NCBI GenBank assembly: GCA_024304885.1
Contig: JALJOM010000003.1
Location: forward strand, 252,296-316,295
Reading direction: 5' to 3'
DNA: 64,000 nt
From: Beijerinckiaceae bacterium
Lineage (GTDB): Bacteria > Pseudomonadota > Alphaproteobacteria > Rhizobiales > Beijerinckiaceae
The notes under the pieces are model-generated. The model was not told the DNA's origin. It ran no database searches and saw nothing but the letters and a program-made list of their open reading frames with translations. A program made the translations under genes and the position numbers. Below, in pieces: positions 15,361 to 23,540 of this stretch; position 1 is the stretch's first letter; the number at the start of each line of letters is the position of its first letter.

Positions 15361-16338
15361 TCAGCCGGCCTTGGCCAAGGCCGTGAGAATGAACTTCTCG
15401 ACGAAGGGAATCACGTCCGTGCGAGGCTTTCTCGCCGCGCGCGTGCAATTTCGGTCGATATGGGATGAATCGAACATGGACACCAGCACGACCCCCTTCG
15501 GATTGCTGGCGAAGGCATGGTCGAGGAGCAGCTCGCTCGTCATGAAGGGCGGGCCGTAGCCGAGCTGCGATGCCAACGAGGCGAGGCGCCCGCCGTCTCC
15601 GACGAGGAGCCGGGCGAGGCGTTCGAGGACCGCCAGGCCGAACACGCCGTAATGAACGAGGAAGCGCGACGAGCGCTCGCCGGGATCGATGTTCAAGCTC
15701 TCGATCGCGGGATCGAACATGCTGTGGCGGAGCTGGAAGATGGGGAAGGGTGCCGAGGCTCGGATCGCAGCCTCGACGGCCTCGGGCGATCCGTCGACGG
15801 CGAGGCTGCGGGCATAGCCCTTGTCTATCATGCGGGTCAGCGCGGCGATCAGCGCCGGATCCGAGCAGTCCTCCGGGCTCGGATCGTGGAGCGCGAGAAC
15901 ATCTACGCAGTCCGTCCGCAATCGCCGCAGGCTCTCGACGACGGAGGCCTCGAGCCGGTCGGCGTCCAAGGTCCGCGTCCTCGTCGGGCCGCGCATCGTC
16001 GGGCCTTCGCTGCCCCCGAGGATCGGCAGCAAGGACAGCGCGCCTCGCGCCAGCGGCCGAAGGATACGCCTGAACGCGGATGAACGGGGGCGGACGCCGC
16101 CGATCTTGGTGCAGATGACGATCCGGTCGCGGCGTCCCAAGGCGAAACGCCCGAGCACGTTCTCGGCTTCGCCGTCGCCGTAGAACGGCGCGACATCGTA
16201 CCAGGTGACACCGCGCTCGAATGCATGGTCCAGCGCGCGCCGTCCGCGTGCCTCCGATATCCAGGACCCGAGCTGGCCACATCCGAAGCCCAGGGCCGAG
16301 ACCTCGCGCCCGAGCGCCGAAACATCGACCGTCCTCAT
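15361..16338 (-). CDS. Aldo/keto reductase family oxidoreductase
   Basis: A 325-residue protein of the NAD(P)H-dependent aldo/keto reductase superfamily. LGFGCGQLG (near residues 15-23) opens the TIM barrel. The catalytic tetrad candidates are Asp and Tyr in TWYDVAPFYG, Lys in ICTKIGG and His in LALHDPS. The C-terminal part is divergent from standard members. It resembles the L-fucose/D-threo-aldose dehydrogenase branch at the N-terminus, but substrate cannot be assigned. The ATG at 16338 begins the family-typical MRTVDVSALGREVSALGFG. The long upstream extension in frame is a shadow. Confidence 0.85.
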   Translation of the reverse strand: MRTVDVSALGREVSALGFGCGQLGSWISEARGRRALDHAFERGVTWYDVAPFYGDGEAENVLGRFALGRRDRIVICTKIGGVRPRSSAFRRILRPLARGALSLLPILGGSEGPTMRGPTRTRTLDADRLEASVVESLRRLRTDCVDVLALHDPSPEDCSDPALIAALTRMIDKGYARSLAVDGSPEAVEAAIRASAPFPIFQLRHSMFDPAIESLNIDPGERSSRFLVHYGVFGLAVLERLARLLVGDGGRLASLASQLGYGPPFMTSELLLDHAFASNPKGVVLVSMFDSSHIDRNCTRAARKPRTDVIPFVEKFILTALAKAG

Positions 16339-16670
16339 CCCTCGATCTCCCACTCGCTCCCGCCGCGTCGTGCCGACTCCGACCGTCGCGCGGGAGCAGC
16401 GGACCCCGATGCCGACGGAAGGGAGAGGCGCGACAGGCGGTGACGCTCGGCGAAATCCGCGAACCCGGTCCGCTCGTTCGCACGGCCCGGCCGAGCACCG
16501 CCGCCACATGCGGAATTTGCGGACGAGCGGTACGGTTTCTTTGAATGATACTCCATTTCGGGGAATTTTGCGCGGACGAACCCGAATGGAAGGGGAGTGC
16601 CCACACTCCGGGCCCGGCTCGTTCCCCGTCGGCTCGCTGCGAGCTCGAGGTCTCGACGACCGGCTGCTCC
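16339..16670. other. Intergenic stretch between aldo/keto reductase and IS66 accessory gene
   Basis: I find no gene here. In an intact IS66 element the TnpB gene would begin at the left end of the neighbouring OrfA, but no TnpB-like start is visible on the minus strand, which supports OrfA being an orphan. Confidence 0.5.
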
Positions 16671-17180
16671 TCACGCCTCGCGCAATGTGTCGAGAACGAG
16701 CTTCAGGGTGGCTCGGTCGATACCGCTCGGCACACGCACGACGGCCGAGCCGATCGCGATCTCGATCCGAGCGGCGCACCTTGCCGGCGCCTCGGGCCAC
16801 GCGCCCGAGCATAGGCTGTCGGCGTGCGTCACGAAAATGCGATGATGCATCTCCTCCGTGCCTGCATTCCTCGCGGTCGCATCGGAAGTTGCGCGGCGTC
16901 CGGATTGGGCGTCGTGACGGTGCGGTGCCGGCACGGTCGCGGGGAGCGCGGTGCCTCCGCCCTGGCGTGCGATCTTGCGCCAGGCGAAGAGCTGCGACGC
17001 CGCAATGTGGTGGCGTCGCGCGAAGGCGCAGACAGACTCGTGGCTCGCCAAGCTCTCGGCGACGAGGCGGGCTTTCTCCTCGGGCGTGAAGGTTCTCCGT
17101 TTAGCGACCGGGGGGAAGATGTCCGGCTGGCGGACCGGCTCCGGCCGGCTCCGCGTGGGGATATCGATCGTGTCGAGCAT
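16671..17180 (-). CDS. Orphan IS66 accessory protein TnpA (OrfA)
   Basis: The 169-residue product matches IS66 OrfA. A helix-turn-helix block (RRTFTPEEKARLVAESLASH, then VCAFARRHHIAASQLFAWRK) is followed by a variable Ala/Arg-rich middle. The conserved C-terminal strand pair IEIAIGSAVVRVPSGID with a terminal helix (ATLKLVLDTLREA) closes it. In complete IS66 elements OrfA acts with TnpB and the TnpC transposase. Neither is nearby and no inverted ends are visible, so this is a stranded remnant. The ATG at 17180 is preferred; 17288 adds a non-conserved basic extension. Confidence 0.75.
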   Translation of the reverse strand: MLDTIDIPTRSRPEPVRQPDIFPPVAKRRTFTPEEKARLVAESLASHESVCAFARRHHIAASQLFAWRKIARQGGGTALPATVPAPHRHDAQSGRRATSDATARNAGTEEMHHRIFVTHADSLCSGAWPEAPARCAARIEIAIGSAVVRVPSGIDRATLKLVLDTLREA

Positions 17181-17433
17181 GAAAACCTCGGGATTCGAGG
17201 CGGGCGCCACGGCGGCGGCGCGCGACCTCTCGCGATAGGAATGAACTCGTTGACGAAGCGCGGTGGCGACGCGCGGCGGATGGCGCAAAGATGCGGTCGG
17301 CGGGATCGCGTGCCGGCAGGCGCGACTCCGGGATCACGGCGCACCGCGAGATCGCGCCGGCCGAGATCGCCGACTCCTTTGCCTGCACCGGACAAGAGGA
17401 TCGCCCCGGTCGAGCCGCGTGCCCGCATCCGTC

Positions 17434-17796
17434 TTAGGCTTGTGGCGGGCCTCGTGCGGTGAAATGGACCGCGGCAGGAAAATGCAGCTCGTTGCAAAGC
17501 GCCGGTACCCAGGCAATCGTCTCGCCGAAGCGGCGTGCGATGTCGTCCGGCGCCGAGGCTGGAATGCCGCAGCAGCTCGACGCGCAGCCTATGATGCAGC
17601 AACCGCAGTCGTGCGCGGGATGCGGGGAGGCAGGAAGATCTCCGCCCGCGCGGTCCGTCGTGCAGGTGATCGCGGCTTCCGTGAGGAAAAGCAGCGACGG
17701 CGCTCTGCCCGAGGCGGCCTGCAACAGCAAGCCGCAGGTCGCGACGAGCGCGAAGGCGACACGTGCGGATGCTGAAGCGCGCCGGAATCCTTGCAT
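17434..17796 (-). CDS. Small cysteine-rich exported protein, DUF2946-like
   Basis: The 120-residue protein has a signal peptide or anchor (VAFALVATCGLLLQAASG). A histidine/cysteine cluster follows (HDCGCCIIGCASSCCG), reminiscent of DUF2946-type small proteins thought to act at the membrane or bind metal. The assignment is tentative and no metal-handling genes are next to it. It lies between the orphan IS66 gene and a DUF3309 pseudogene. The ATG at 17796 gives the expected leader. Confidence 0.55.
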   Translation of the reverse strand: MQGFRRASASARVAFALVATCGLLLQAASGRAPSLLFLTEAAITCTTDRAGGDLPASPHPAHDCGCCIIGCASSCCGIPASAPDDIARRFGETIAWVPALCNELHFPAAVHFTARGPPQA

Positions 17797-18092
17797 ATGC
17801 GGAGGCTACCACGCTGCGGCTTTGCCGCAAAGCGGGGTGATGCCGGCGCGCGTCCGGACTCCGACCTGCCGGCGCCGGGCGAGCCTCGTTCACCGCCGCC
17901 GCCGACCCGCGCCCGAGTCGGCGCGAGAGGACCCGGCATTCGGCTCGCGCCGCGAGGTCGCGACGACGCAATCCGACGTGACCTGCGCGAATGAATCACC
18001 GAGAGGCCGAAGCTCGAGTCGGCTCGACGACGTGCATATCGAAGCCCGGGAACCATCCGAGATCCACCGAGTTACCAGCGCCACGATAAACC

Positions 18093-18268
18093 ATGGTGGA
18101 GAGATACAGTCACACCGGAACCTTGCTGCTCGTTCTCGTCTTGCTGATGCTTGTGGGTGCGTTTCCGGCGTGGCCATACAGCCGTGGTTGGGCTACGGCC
18201 CTTCGGGCATTTTGGGAATCCTCCTCGTCCTCCTCGTCGTCATGCTCTTGACACGAGGGACGATATGA
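18093..18268 (+). pseudogene. Frameshifted DUF3309 small membrane protein
   Basis: The first frame from ATG 18093 reads LLLVLVLLMLVGAFPAWPYS then RGW. The next frame continues with GYGPSGILGILLVLLVVMLL. Together they spell a DUF3309 protein of about 58 residues with its typical WPYSRGWGYGPSG core. One G is missing in the run near 18190 (TGGGCTAC where TGGGGCTAC would keep the frame). It is either a real one-base deletion or a sequencing error. Downstream are two other small envelope proteins. Confidence 0.7.
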
Positions 18269-18385
18269 GCCCCGTCCGTCGGGGTTCGCGCGCCCGAGGC
18301 TCGATGCTCGAGATCGAGTGGAACACACACGTAGATACCGGTGGAGCGCACCTACCCACACACCGCGACAACCAGGAGTCGGCGA

Positions 18386-18703
18386 ATGACCACGGACAAG
18401 GTATACCAGAGCATCAGCGACTTCGGCGAGGAATTGGCGTCGCTGCGCGATGATGTCGCGAAATTGACATCCTCGATAACCGATCTCGTACGTAACCAGG
18501 CCTCGTCGGCGGCGACCACGGTGGCGGATAGTGTAGATCAAGCGCGCCAGAAGGTCAGCGATACCGCCAGCGATGCGCAGTACCGCGTCAAATCCGCGGC
18601 CAGCGAGATCGAAGCCTCGATCGAGCGCAATCCCTTGTCGGCCGTCATGATCGCACTTGTCGCCGGACTGCTGGTCGGCCTGTTCACCCGAACGGCAAGG
18701 TAG
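18386..18703 (+). CDS. DUF883 / YqjD-like membrane-anchored protein
   Basis: A 105-residue protein. A long amphipathic, heptad-rich helix (residues 8-75, DFGEELASLRDDVAKLTSSI) leads to one C-terminal membrane segment (LSAVMIALVAGLLVGLFTR), the layout of ElaB/YqjD/DUF883 proteins. Those bind ribosomes at the inner membrane in stationary phase in E. coli; the role here is inferred. AGGAG lies 8 nt before the ATG. It is followed after 4 nt by a holin-like membrane protein, mirroring the yqjD-yqjE pairing, and is close to the stress-response locus. Confidence 0.82.
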   Translation: MTTDKVYQSISDFGEELASLRDDVAKLTSSITDLVRNQASSAATTVADSVDQARQKVSDTASDAQYRVKSAASEIEASIERNPLSAVMIALVAGLLVGLFTRTAR

Positions 18704-18707
18704 CGCA

Positions 18708-19298
18708 ATGGCGGTGAAATCTCTCATCGAAGGGATTGCGGAGGATGCCACAGCGCCGATCGCCCAGATCGGCGGGCGGCTCATAGTGACGGCAGCGCTT
18801 TCGGCTCTAGCGATCGTCAGCGCAGCTGCCGCCGCGGTGTTCCTGACCTCGGCCCTCTATACGACCGTCGAGCGCGTATTCGGTGGGCTCGAGGCCATGC
18901 TCGCGGTCGGCGGGCTGTATCTTGTCGTTGCTGCCGGCTTTGCGGTTGCGGTGTTCCTGCGGTCGCCGGCGCGGAGCTCGACAGCGATGCAGACCTCCAT
19001 GGAGGAGGGCGCCCGCATGGCGGCGATCGCCCCGCTCGAGACTGCGCGCTCGGACGCAGCAGCGTCGGGAGGTCGGGAGTCCGAACTCGGCCGCTCGCTC
19101 GAGCGCCTCGCTCTGCCGGTGCTCGATCTGCTCCGTGAGCAGGGCATGGAACGCGAGCGTGTCGCGCTTGCGGCAGCAGTCATGGCCGCCAAGGAAATGC
19201 GGCCATGGATGCTCGTCGGCCTTTCGATGGTCGTCGGCGTCGCGGTCGGCTCTTTCGCTCGGACCCGCTACAAGCCTCGCGCTCAGACGACCACTTGA
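18708..19298 (+). CDS. Phage holin / YqjE-like (DUF1469-type) membrane protein
   Basis: The 197-residue protein has two adjacent membrane helices (residues 22-45 and 62-84: ALAIVSAAAAAVFLTSALYT and AMLAVGGLYLVVAAGFAVAV). A soluble helical stretch and a third C-terminal helix (MLVGLSMVVGVAVGSFA) follow. This matches the phage-holin superfamily III/YqjE group, which is chromosomal and not phage-linked. It is cotranscribed with the YqjD-like gene. Its 3' end overlaps the convergent phyR gene by 16 bp. Confidence 0.75.
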   Translation: MAVKSLIEGIAEDATAPIAQIGGRLIVTAALSALAIVSAAAAAVFLTSALYTTVERVFGGLEAMLAVGGLYLVVAAGFAVAVFLRSPARSSTAMQTSMEEGARMAAIAPLETARSDAAASGGRESELGRSLERLALPVLDLLREQGMERERVALAAAVMAAKEMRPWMLVGLSMVVGVAVGSFARTRYKPRAQTTT

Positions 19299-20107
19299 TC
19301 TCTTCGGGCCTCGTCCTTGCGATGCGCCGCGCGATCGAAGAACAGTGCCTGGGAAATGACGGCCTTCAGGCTGTCCACCCCGAACGGCTTGGTGATGAGG
19401 AAGGCCGGCTCCGGCGGCGTTCCCGTGAGGAAGCGCTCGGGATAGGCGGTGATGAAGACGACCGGGACCGAGAAGGCCCCGAGAATCTGGTTCACCGCAT
19501 CGAGGCCGGAGCTCCCATCGGCGAGCTGGATATCGGCGAGGATCAAGCCCGGGCGCTCGCGCTCGACCGCCTCCACGGCTTCCCGGTGGGTCCGCGCGAC
19601 CGCGGTGACACGGTGGCCTTGCTCCTCGACCAGCGTCTGCAGATCGAGCGCGATGAAGGGCTCGTCCTCGATAATCAGGACGTCGGTCCTGATCTGGTCG
19701 GCGATCTCCTTGCCGGCGGCATCGATCAAGTCGGTCGCCTCGGAGACCGTGCATCCGAGGGTCGCGGCGACCTCGGAGGTCTCGAACCCTTCGAGCGAGC
19801 TCAGCAAGAACGCAATGCGCGGGCGCAAGGTGATGGCGTCGAGGTTGCGCCGCGCGCCGACCTCGTCGCCGCTGAGCTCGATCTGGTCCACGTGGCCGTT
19901 GACCGGCAGCGATCCCCAGACCTCGAGGAACAAGCGGTAGAGGCTGGTGCGGACGTTCTCGTCCGGGCGGATCGCCGTCGGGTCTCCGACGATCGTCTCC
20001 AGCGTGGCCAGCACGTAAGCGTCACCTCCGGCTTGCGTGCCGGTCAAGGCCCGTGCGAAACGGCGGAGATAGGGGACGTAGGCAGAGATCTCCTGCGAGA
20101 TGGACAT
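19283..20107 (-). CDS. phyR: General stress response anti-anti-sigma regulator PhyR
   Basis: PhyR, when phosphorylated, binds NepR and releases the sigma factor EcfG. The 274-residue protein has the diagnostic layout. Residues 1-135 are an EcfG-like sigma domain (YVPYLRRFARALTG, then SSLEGFETSEVAATLG). Residues 140-262 are a receiver with acidic pocket EDE (147-149) and phospho-acceptor D192 (LILADIQLADGSSG). Threonine (FITAYPE) and lysine (LITKPFG) switch residues are present. The gene is divergent from nepR-ecfG and has its own EcfG-type promoter, giving positive feedback. Confidence 0.97.
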   Translation of the reverse strand: MSISQEISAYVPYLRRFARALTGTQAGGDAYVLATLETIVGDPTAIRPDENVRTSLYRLFLEVWGSLPVNGHVDQIELSGDEVGARRNLDAITLRPRIAFLLSSLEGFETSEVAATLGCTVSEATDLIDAAGKEIADQIRTDVLIIEDEPFIALDLQTLVEEQGHRVTAVARTHREAVEAVERERPGLILADIQLADGSSGLDAVNQILGAFSVPVVFITAYPERFLTGTPPEPAFLITKPFGVDSLKAVISQALFFDRAAHRKDEARRDQVVV

Positions 20108-20139
20108 TGATGAGGTCCTCCTGGCCGACCGATCGAGGA

Positions 20140-20164
20140 AACGGCCCGAACGGGCGCGGGTTCC
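20140..20164 (-). promoter_or_regulatory. EcfG-dependent promoter of phyR
   Basis: On the minus strand the sequence is GGAAC, then 16 nt, then CGTT. This matches the alphaproteobacterial general-stress promoter consensus (GGAAC N16-17 CGTT). It lies about 35 nt upstream of the phyR ATG. Confidence 0.85.
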
Positions 20165-20187
20165 GGGCGGTCGCACCCGAGGCGGCA

Positions 20188-20212
20188 GGAACTTTGCCGG
20201 ATGCCGAACGTT
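20188..20212 (+). promoter_or_regulatory. EcfG-dependent promoter of nepR-ecfG
   Basis: On the plus strand GGAAC (20188-20192) is followed by 16 nt and CGTT (20209-20212), a perfect consensus hit. It faces away from the phyR promoter 23 nt to the left. Confidence 0.87.
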
Positions 20213-20291
20213 CAAAGACGTTTTCGCGGCCGATCTTATATCATGACCGAGCCATTTCAAGGTGCCGGGTCGGCGCGCGGCGAACGGCGCG

Positions 20292-20330
20292 AGCGCTGCC
20301 CGATCCGGCCGGATCGGACAGCGGCTCTAG
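20292..20330 (+). repeat. Class A repeat, single arm
   Basis: One hairpin arm only (CCGATCCGGCCGGATCGG followed by CGGCTCTAG), between the nepR promoter and the nepR start, so it would lie in the nepR leader transcript. Confidence 0.6.
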
Positions 20331-20380
20331 GCGTGAAGAACCAGAGGCTCGCCGTGAGGTGATCCGACCGAGGGGGTATC

Positions 20381-20725
20381 ATGGCAAGCGACGACAACCG
20401 AAGCAATGGCGGGAGTCGAGTCACACAAGCGTCGAAGCTCAACCGAGGACAAGTCGAGAAGGGCACGAGCGGCGTCCTCGGAGCCGCCGTGCAGGAAAGG
20501 CGCACGGAAGGTCGGGAGAAGAGCTTTGCAGGTGTCCCTGGCGCGGAACGGTCGCGATACCCATCTCTGAAGCCGGACCTCGCAGACCAGATCGGGGCCC
20601 GGTTGCGGAGCGTCTACGACGACGTGCTGGTGCAGCCCGTGCCGGAACGCTTTCTCGAGCTCTTGCGCCAGCTCGAGAGCGCGCCCGGAGCGTCCTTTGC
20701 TCGAGCGAAGAAGGACGGCACGTGA
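20381..20725 (+). CDS. nepR: Anti-sigma factor NepR
   Basis: NepR sequesters EcfG until phosphorylated PhyR takes its place. The 114-residue protein has a variable polar N-terminus. The conserved helical core is near residues 65-98 (LADQIGARLRSVYDDVLVQP then VPERFLELLRQLE), the region that wraps around the sigma factor. The N-terminal 60 residues are longer and more basic than in many NepR proteins. The stop overlaps the ecfG GTG start (GTGA), so translation is coupled and the regulator and sigma factor are made in linked amounts. Confidence 0.93.
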   Translation: MASDDNRSNGGSRVTQASKLNRGQVEKGTSGVLGAAVQERRTEGREKSFAGVPGAERSRYPSLKPDLADQIGARLRSVYDDVLVQPVPERFLELLRQLESAPGASFARAKKDGT

Positions 20726-21357
20726 GCATAACGGACGACGCGCTGGCGGCCGCCGGGACATCCGCGTCAACTGCGCCCGCACCGGAGACGAGCACTCGGA
20801 TGACAGCGGACCTGCTCGCCGTCATCCCCAACCTGCGCGCTTTCGCCGTCTCGCTCTGCGGCAACCTCGACCGCGCCGACGATCTCGTCCAGGAAACCCT
20901 CGTCAAGGCTTGGAGCAACCTCGATTCCTTCGTCGAGGGCACCAACCTCAGGGCCTGGCTCTTCACGATCCTGCGCAATATCTACTACTCGGAATACCGC
21001 AAGCGGCGGCGGGAGGTCGCGGATCCGGACGGATCCATCGCGGGCCGGCTCGCGACCGTCCCGGCTCAGGACGGTCATATGGATCTGCTCGACTTCCGCG
21101 ACGCCTTGCAGAAATTGCCGACCGATCAGCGCGAGGCCCTGATCCTGATCGGCGCCTCCGGGCTGTCCTACGAGGAGGCGGCGGGCGTCTGCGGCTGCGC
21201 CGTCGGCACCATGAAGAGCCGCGTCAATCGGGCGAGGAGCCGCCTCGTCGACCTGCTCGCGATCGGTTCCGGCAACGACTTCGGCAAGGACGCGGAATGG
21301 CCCGACGCGACCTCGCTTCTCGCGAACGAGCGCTATCGCCGCGAAGGCAGCGACTGA
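20722..21357 (+). CDS. ecfG: General stress ECF sigma factor EcfG (SigT/RpoE2 type)
   Basis: The 211-residue ECF15-type sigma factor directs RNA polymerase to GGAAC/CGTT promoters. Region 2 spans residues 33-100 (LRAFAVSLCGNLDRADDLVQ, then TNLRAWLFTILRNIYYSEYR). Region 4 spans residues 125-190 (LPTDQREALILIGASGLSYE, then GTMKSRVNRARSRL). The start is GTG overlapping the nepR stop. An ATG at 20801 (MTADLLAVIPNLRAF) would remove a low-complexity N-terminus and is a possible alternative. Confidence 0.95.
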   Translation: MSITDDALAAAGTSASTAPAPETSTRMTADLLAVIPNLRAFAVSLCGNLDRADDLVQETLVKAWSNLDSFVEGTNLRAWLFTILRNIYYSEYRKRRREVADPDGSIAGRLATVPAQDGHMDLLDFRDALQKLPTDQREALILIGASGLSYEEAAGVCGCAVGTMKSRVNRARSRLVDLLAIGSGNDFGKDAEWPDATSLLANERYRREGSD

Positions 21358-21374
21358 AGCCGCCGTTCGCCGCC

Positions 21375-22250
21375 TCAGTTCGCCAGCCAGCCGAGATAGA
21401 CCGCGACGAGCAGGAAGACCCCCATCGCGCCGCGATAGACGACGAAGGGCCAGGCCGAGAAGCGCTCGAGGATACGCAGCAAGCCCCAGATCGCGGCAAA
21501 GGCGGAGATCGACGCGATCACGAGCCCGAACAAGAGGATCGACCAGCCGTGGGCGTCGAGGCTCACGTAGTGCAGCTCCCACAATTCCTTGATGCCCGCG
21601 GCGGTGATCGCGGGGAGGCCGAGCAGGAAGGCGAAGCGAGCGGCCTCTTCGCGCCGGAAATCCAGGAACAAGGCCGCGGTCAAGGTCGAGCCCGAGCGGG
21701 AGATGCCCGGGATCAAGGCGCCGACCTGGGCGAGCCCGATGATCAGTGCGTCGCGCAAGGTCGCATGGTGCAAGGTGCGCTTGTGCCTCGAATAGATCTC
21801 CGCGAGCGCGAGCAGGGCGGACATGGTGATGCAGGACACCCCGATCACGGTCAGCGTGCGCAGCGGAGAGCCGCAGGCGTTGAGGACCGGAGCCAGCAAG
21901 AGCCCCGCGGCGACGATCGGCAGCGTCCCGAGGACGAGCCAGGACGCGAATCGGAAGTTCCAATCGCCGAAATCGCGTCGGATCGCGGCACGGATCGAGC
22001 CGAAGGCCAGGCCGCGCACGTCGGACCAGAAATAGCTGATGACCGCGGCCACCGCGGCGAGCTGCATCGCGGCCGAGAAGGCCGATCCCGGATCCTGCCA
22101 GCCGAGCAAGGCCGGAACGATCCGCATATGCGCGGTCGAGGAGATGGGCAGGAGCTCCGTCAGGCCCTGGACGACGCCGAGGACGGCGACCTTGGCATAG
22201 CCGAGCGCGACGAATCCCGTATCGAGACCTTCGGTACAGGCGGAGGCCAT
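21375..22250 (-). CDS. uppP: Undecaprenyl-diphosphatase (BacA/UppP family)
   Basis: UppP removes the terminal phosphate from undecaprenyl diphosphate at the inner membrane, recycling the lipid carrier for peptidoglycan and other glycans. The 291-residue protein has about eight helices and both signature motifs: GLTELLPISSTAH near residue 28 and PGISRSGST near residue 183. The first motif contains the catalytic Glu and Ser. Length is normal. The start at 22250 gives the expected short N-terminus. It converges with ecfG. Upstream lies a field of mobile-element remnants. Confidence 0.95.
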   Translation of the reverse strand: MASACTEGLDTGFVALGYAKVAVLGVVQGLTELLPISSTAHMRIVPALLGWQDPGSAFSAAMQLAAVAAVISYFWSDVRGLAFGSIRAAIRRDFGDWNFRFASWLVLGTLPIVAAGLLLAPVLNACGSPLRTLTVIGVSCITMSALLALAEIYSRHKRTLHHATLRDALIIGLAQVGALIPGISRSGSTLTAALFLDFRREEAARFAFLLGLPAITAAGIKELWELHYVSLDAHGWSILLFGLVIASISAFAAIWGLLRILERFSAWPFVVYRGAMGVFLLVAVYLGWLAN

Positions 22251-22629
22251 GAGCTGATTTCCCGGGCTTGGACAAGACGAATCGGCGCGCGGGTGCCGGC
22301 GCGCTCCGCTTCTTCCAGACTCCGGCGCCGAGATCAATCGGTAACGGTCGATTGCGGGAACGCCGAGCACTGCTTCGCCTCGTTTGCTCGAAACGAGTCG
22401 AGCCTGCGAGATCGCGTGGCGCGCGGGGTTTCGAGCCCTGCGAAGCATTGGGCCCGCTAGCGCCGCCTTGGCCGGAAGTGACGCCCGGGTTTCGAGCTCG
22501 GACTCCGTCGTCGCACGAAAAGATCCGTGTAGCCGTGGCGGATGAGCAAGTGGCCAGCTCGAGCTGCTTTTGCCGACGAACCAACCCGGGCCGCAAGGCT
22601 GCGATGACCGCCGCATCCTCAGCGGCATC

Positions 22630-22840
22630 ATGCATGTCGTGAAGATCGGTTGCCGCTGGGTCGAGTGCCCGAAAGAATACGGTCCCGCGAAGACGATCTA
22701 CGATCGCTTCGCCCGGTGAAGCGGCCGCGCCATCTGGCAGACGATCTTCGAGGTCGTCGCGGCAGCATCCGAGCCTCCGGCCGAGGTTGCCCTGGACAGC
22801 TCCCACGTCAAGGCACAACGCTGCGCCAGCGGCGAAGGCG
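22630..22840 (+). pseudogene. IS5-family (IS427-like) transposase fragment
   Basis: The plus strand reads VVKIGCRWVECPKEYGP, then TIYDRFAR, a TGA stop, then IWQTIFEVVAAASEPPAEVA and LDSSHVKAQRCASG. These are consecutive N-terminal blocks of IS5/IS427 transposases, including the first catalytic Asp (LDSSHVKAQR). An internal stop and the missing C-terminal half show it is inactive. Confidence 0.8.
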
Positions 22841-22861
22841 TCGAGCTATCCGACCGTCCCG

Positions 22862-23107
22862 GCCGTGCTGATCGGTTGGCTTGGGCAGCATAGTGACTAC
22901 GCTGGACAGGGGCTCGGAGAAGCCCTGCAGTTCGACGCGATCAAGACCGTGGCGACCGCGCCGATCGAGTCGCACGCCATTTTCGCCGGCGGCATCTACG
23001 ACCATGCGGTGGCGTTCTATGAGGCCTTCGGCTGCGCGACTTTGATCTTGCGGCCGCGCATCCTCTATCTGCCGGTGACGACGGCGTTGAGCCTGCTGTC
23101 CCCTTGA
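22862..23107 (+). pseudogene. GNAT acetyltransferase C-terminal fragment
   Basis: The frame reads LIGWLGQHSDYAGQGLGEAL, the acetyl-CoA pyrophosphate loop (Q/R-x-x-G-x-G/A), and continues to YDHAVAFYEAFGCATL and RPRILYLPVTTALSLL. This is the C-terminal half of a GNAT domain of the type found in TacT-like toxins. The N-terminal half and any antitoxin gene are missing; the frame abuts the IS5 fragment. It is a remnant. Confidence 0.7.
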
Positions 23108-23237
23108 GTTTTGCCGCCTCCGCCCTACGCCATTTCCGCCCCGCGCCGCCGCGCGCAAGTATTTTTACGCCACGGCACGCGGAGGCTTCGAGCGTAAAAA
23201 CGCTATTCTTTCAACGTCTTCATTCGGTGATTCTGAC

Positions 23238-23460
23238 ACAATGGCCGGACCTCGCAAGGAACGCTCGCCGACCGCATCCGGCTGGACGGCGGCGGTTACC
23301 GCCGCGACCACCTCCGCGCCCTGGCCCAGCGCGTCGAGGTCGCGGACACCGGGGTCCGGATCATGGGATCGAAGTCCGAACTACTGCGTACCCTGGTCGC
23401 CGCCTCAGGCGGGAAATCGGTCGCAGTCGGTGTTCAGAGTTCTGTTCTGAAATGGCGCGC
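23238..23460 (+). pseudogene. Site-specific recombinase C-terminal remnant at a tRNA gene
   Basis: The plus-strand frame GTLADRIRLDGGGYRRDHLR, then ALAQRVEVADTGVRIMGSKS and ELLRTLVAAS, matches the extreme C-terminus of large recombinases that sit beside tRNA genes in alphaproteobacteria. It runs straight into the opposing tRNA-Arg (KWRARRDSNSRP). Nothing of the catalytic domain remains. It marks a former integration at the tRNA 3' end. Confidence 0.7.
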
Positions 23461-23529
23461 CCGGAGAGATTCGAACTCCCGACCCCTAGATTCGAAGTCT
23501 AGTGCTCTATCCAGCTGAGCTACGGGCGC
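23453..23529 (-). tRNA. tRNA-Arg (anticodon UCG)
   Basis: The minus strand folds as a 77-nt cloverleaf: acceptor stem GCGCCCG/CGGGCGC, D arm GCTCAGCTGGATAGAGC, anticodon stem CTAGA/TCTAG with loop CTTCGAA, and T arm with GTTCGAATC. The 3' CCA is encoded. The anticodon TCG reads CGA arginine codons. Its 3' end touches the recombinase remnant, as expected for an attachment site. Confidence 0.96.
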
Positions 23530-23540
23530 CTTCTCGGTAT

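Noticed and set aside
15290-16606. Frame containing DEFGSNRSKFMNVID near a gene end
   Set aside because: It is the class B repeat read in frame, but in a shadow ORF opposite or out of frame with the aldo/keto reductase; it is not a second protein insertion.
18053-18078. GGAAC...AGTT upstream of the DUF3309 pseudogene as an EcfG promoter
   Set aside because: The -35 is perfect and the spacing 16, but the -10 element is AGTT, so the match is too weak to list.
20697-22460. A 587-codon plus-strand frame spanning ecfG and uppP
   Set aside because: It is a shadow of ecfG in another frame and of uppP antisense, with no conserved motif.
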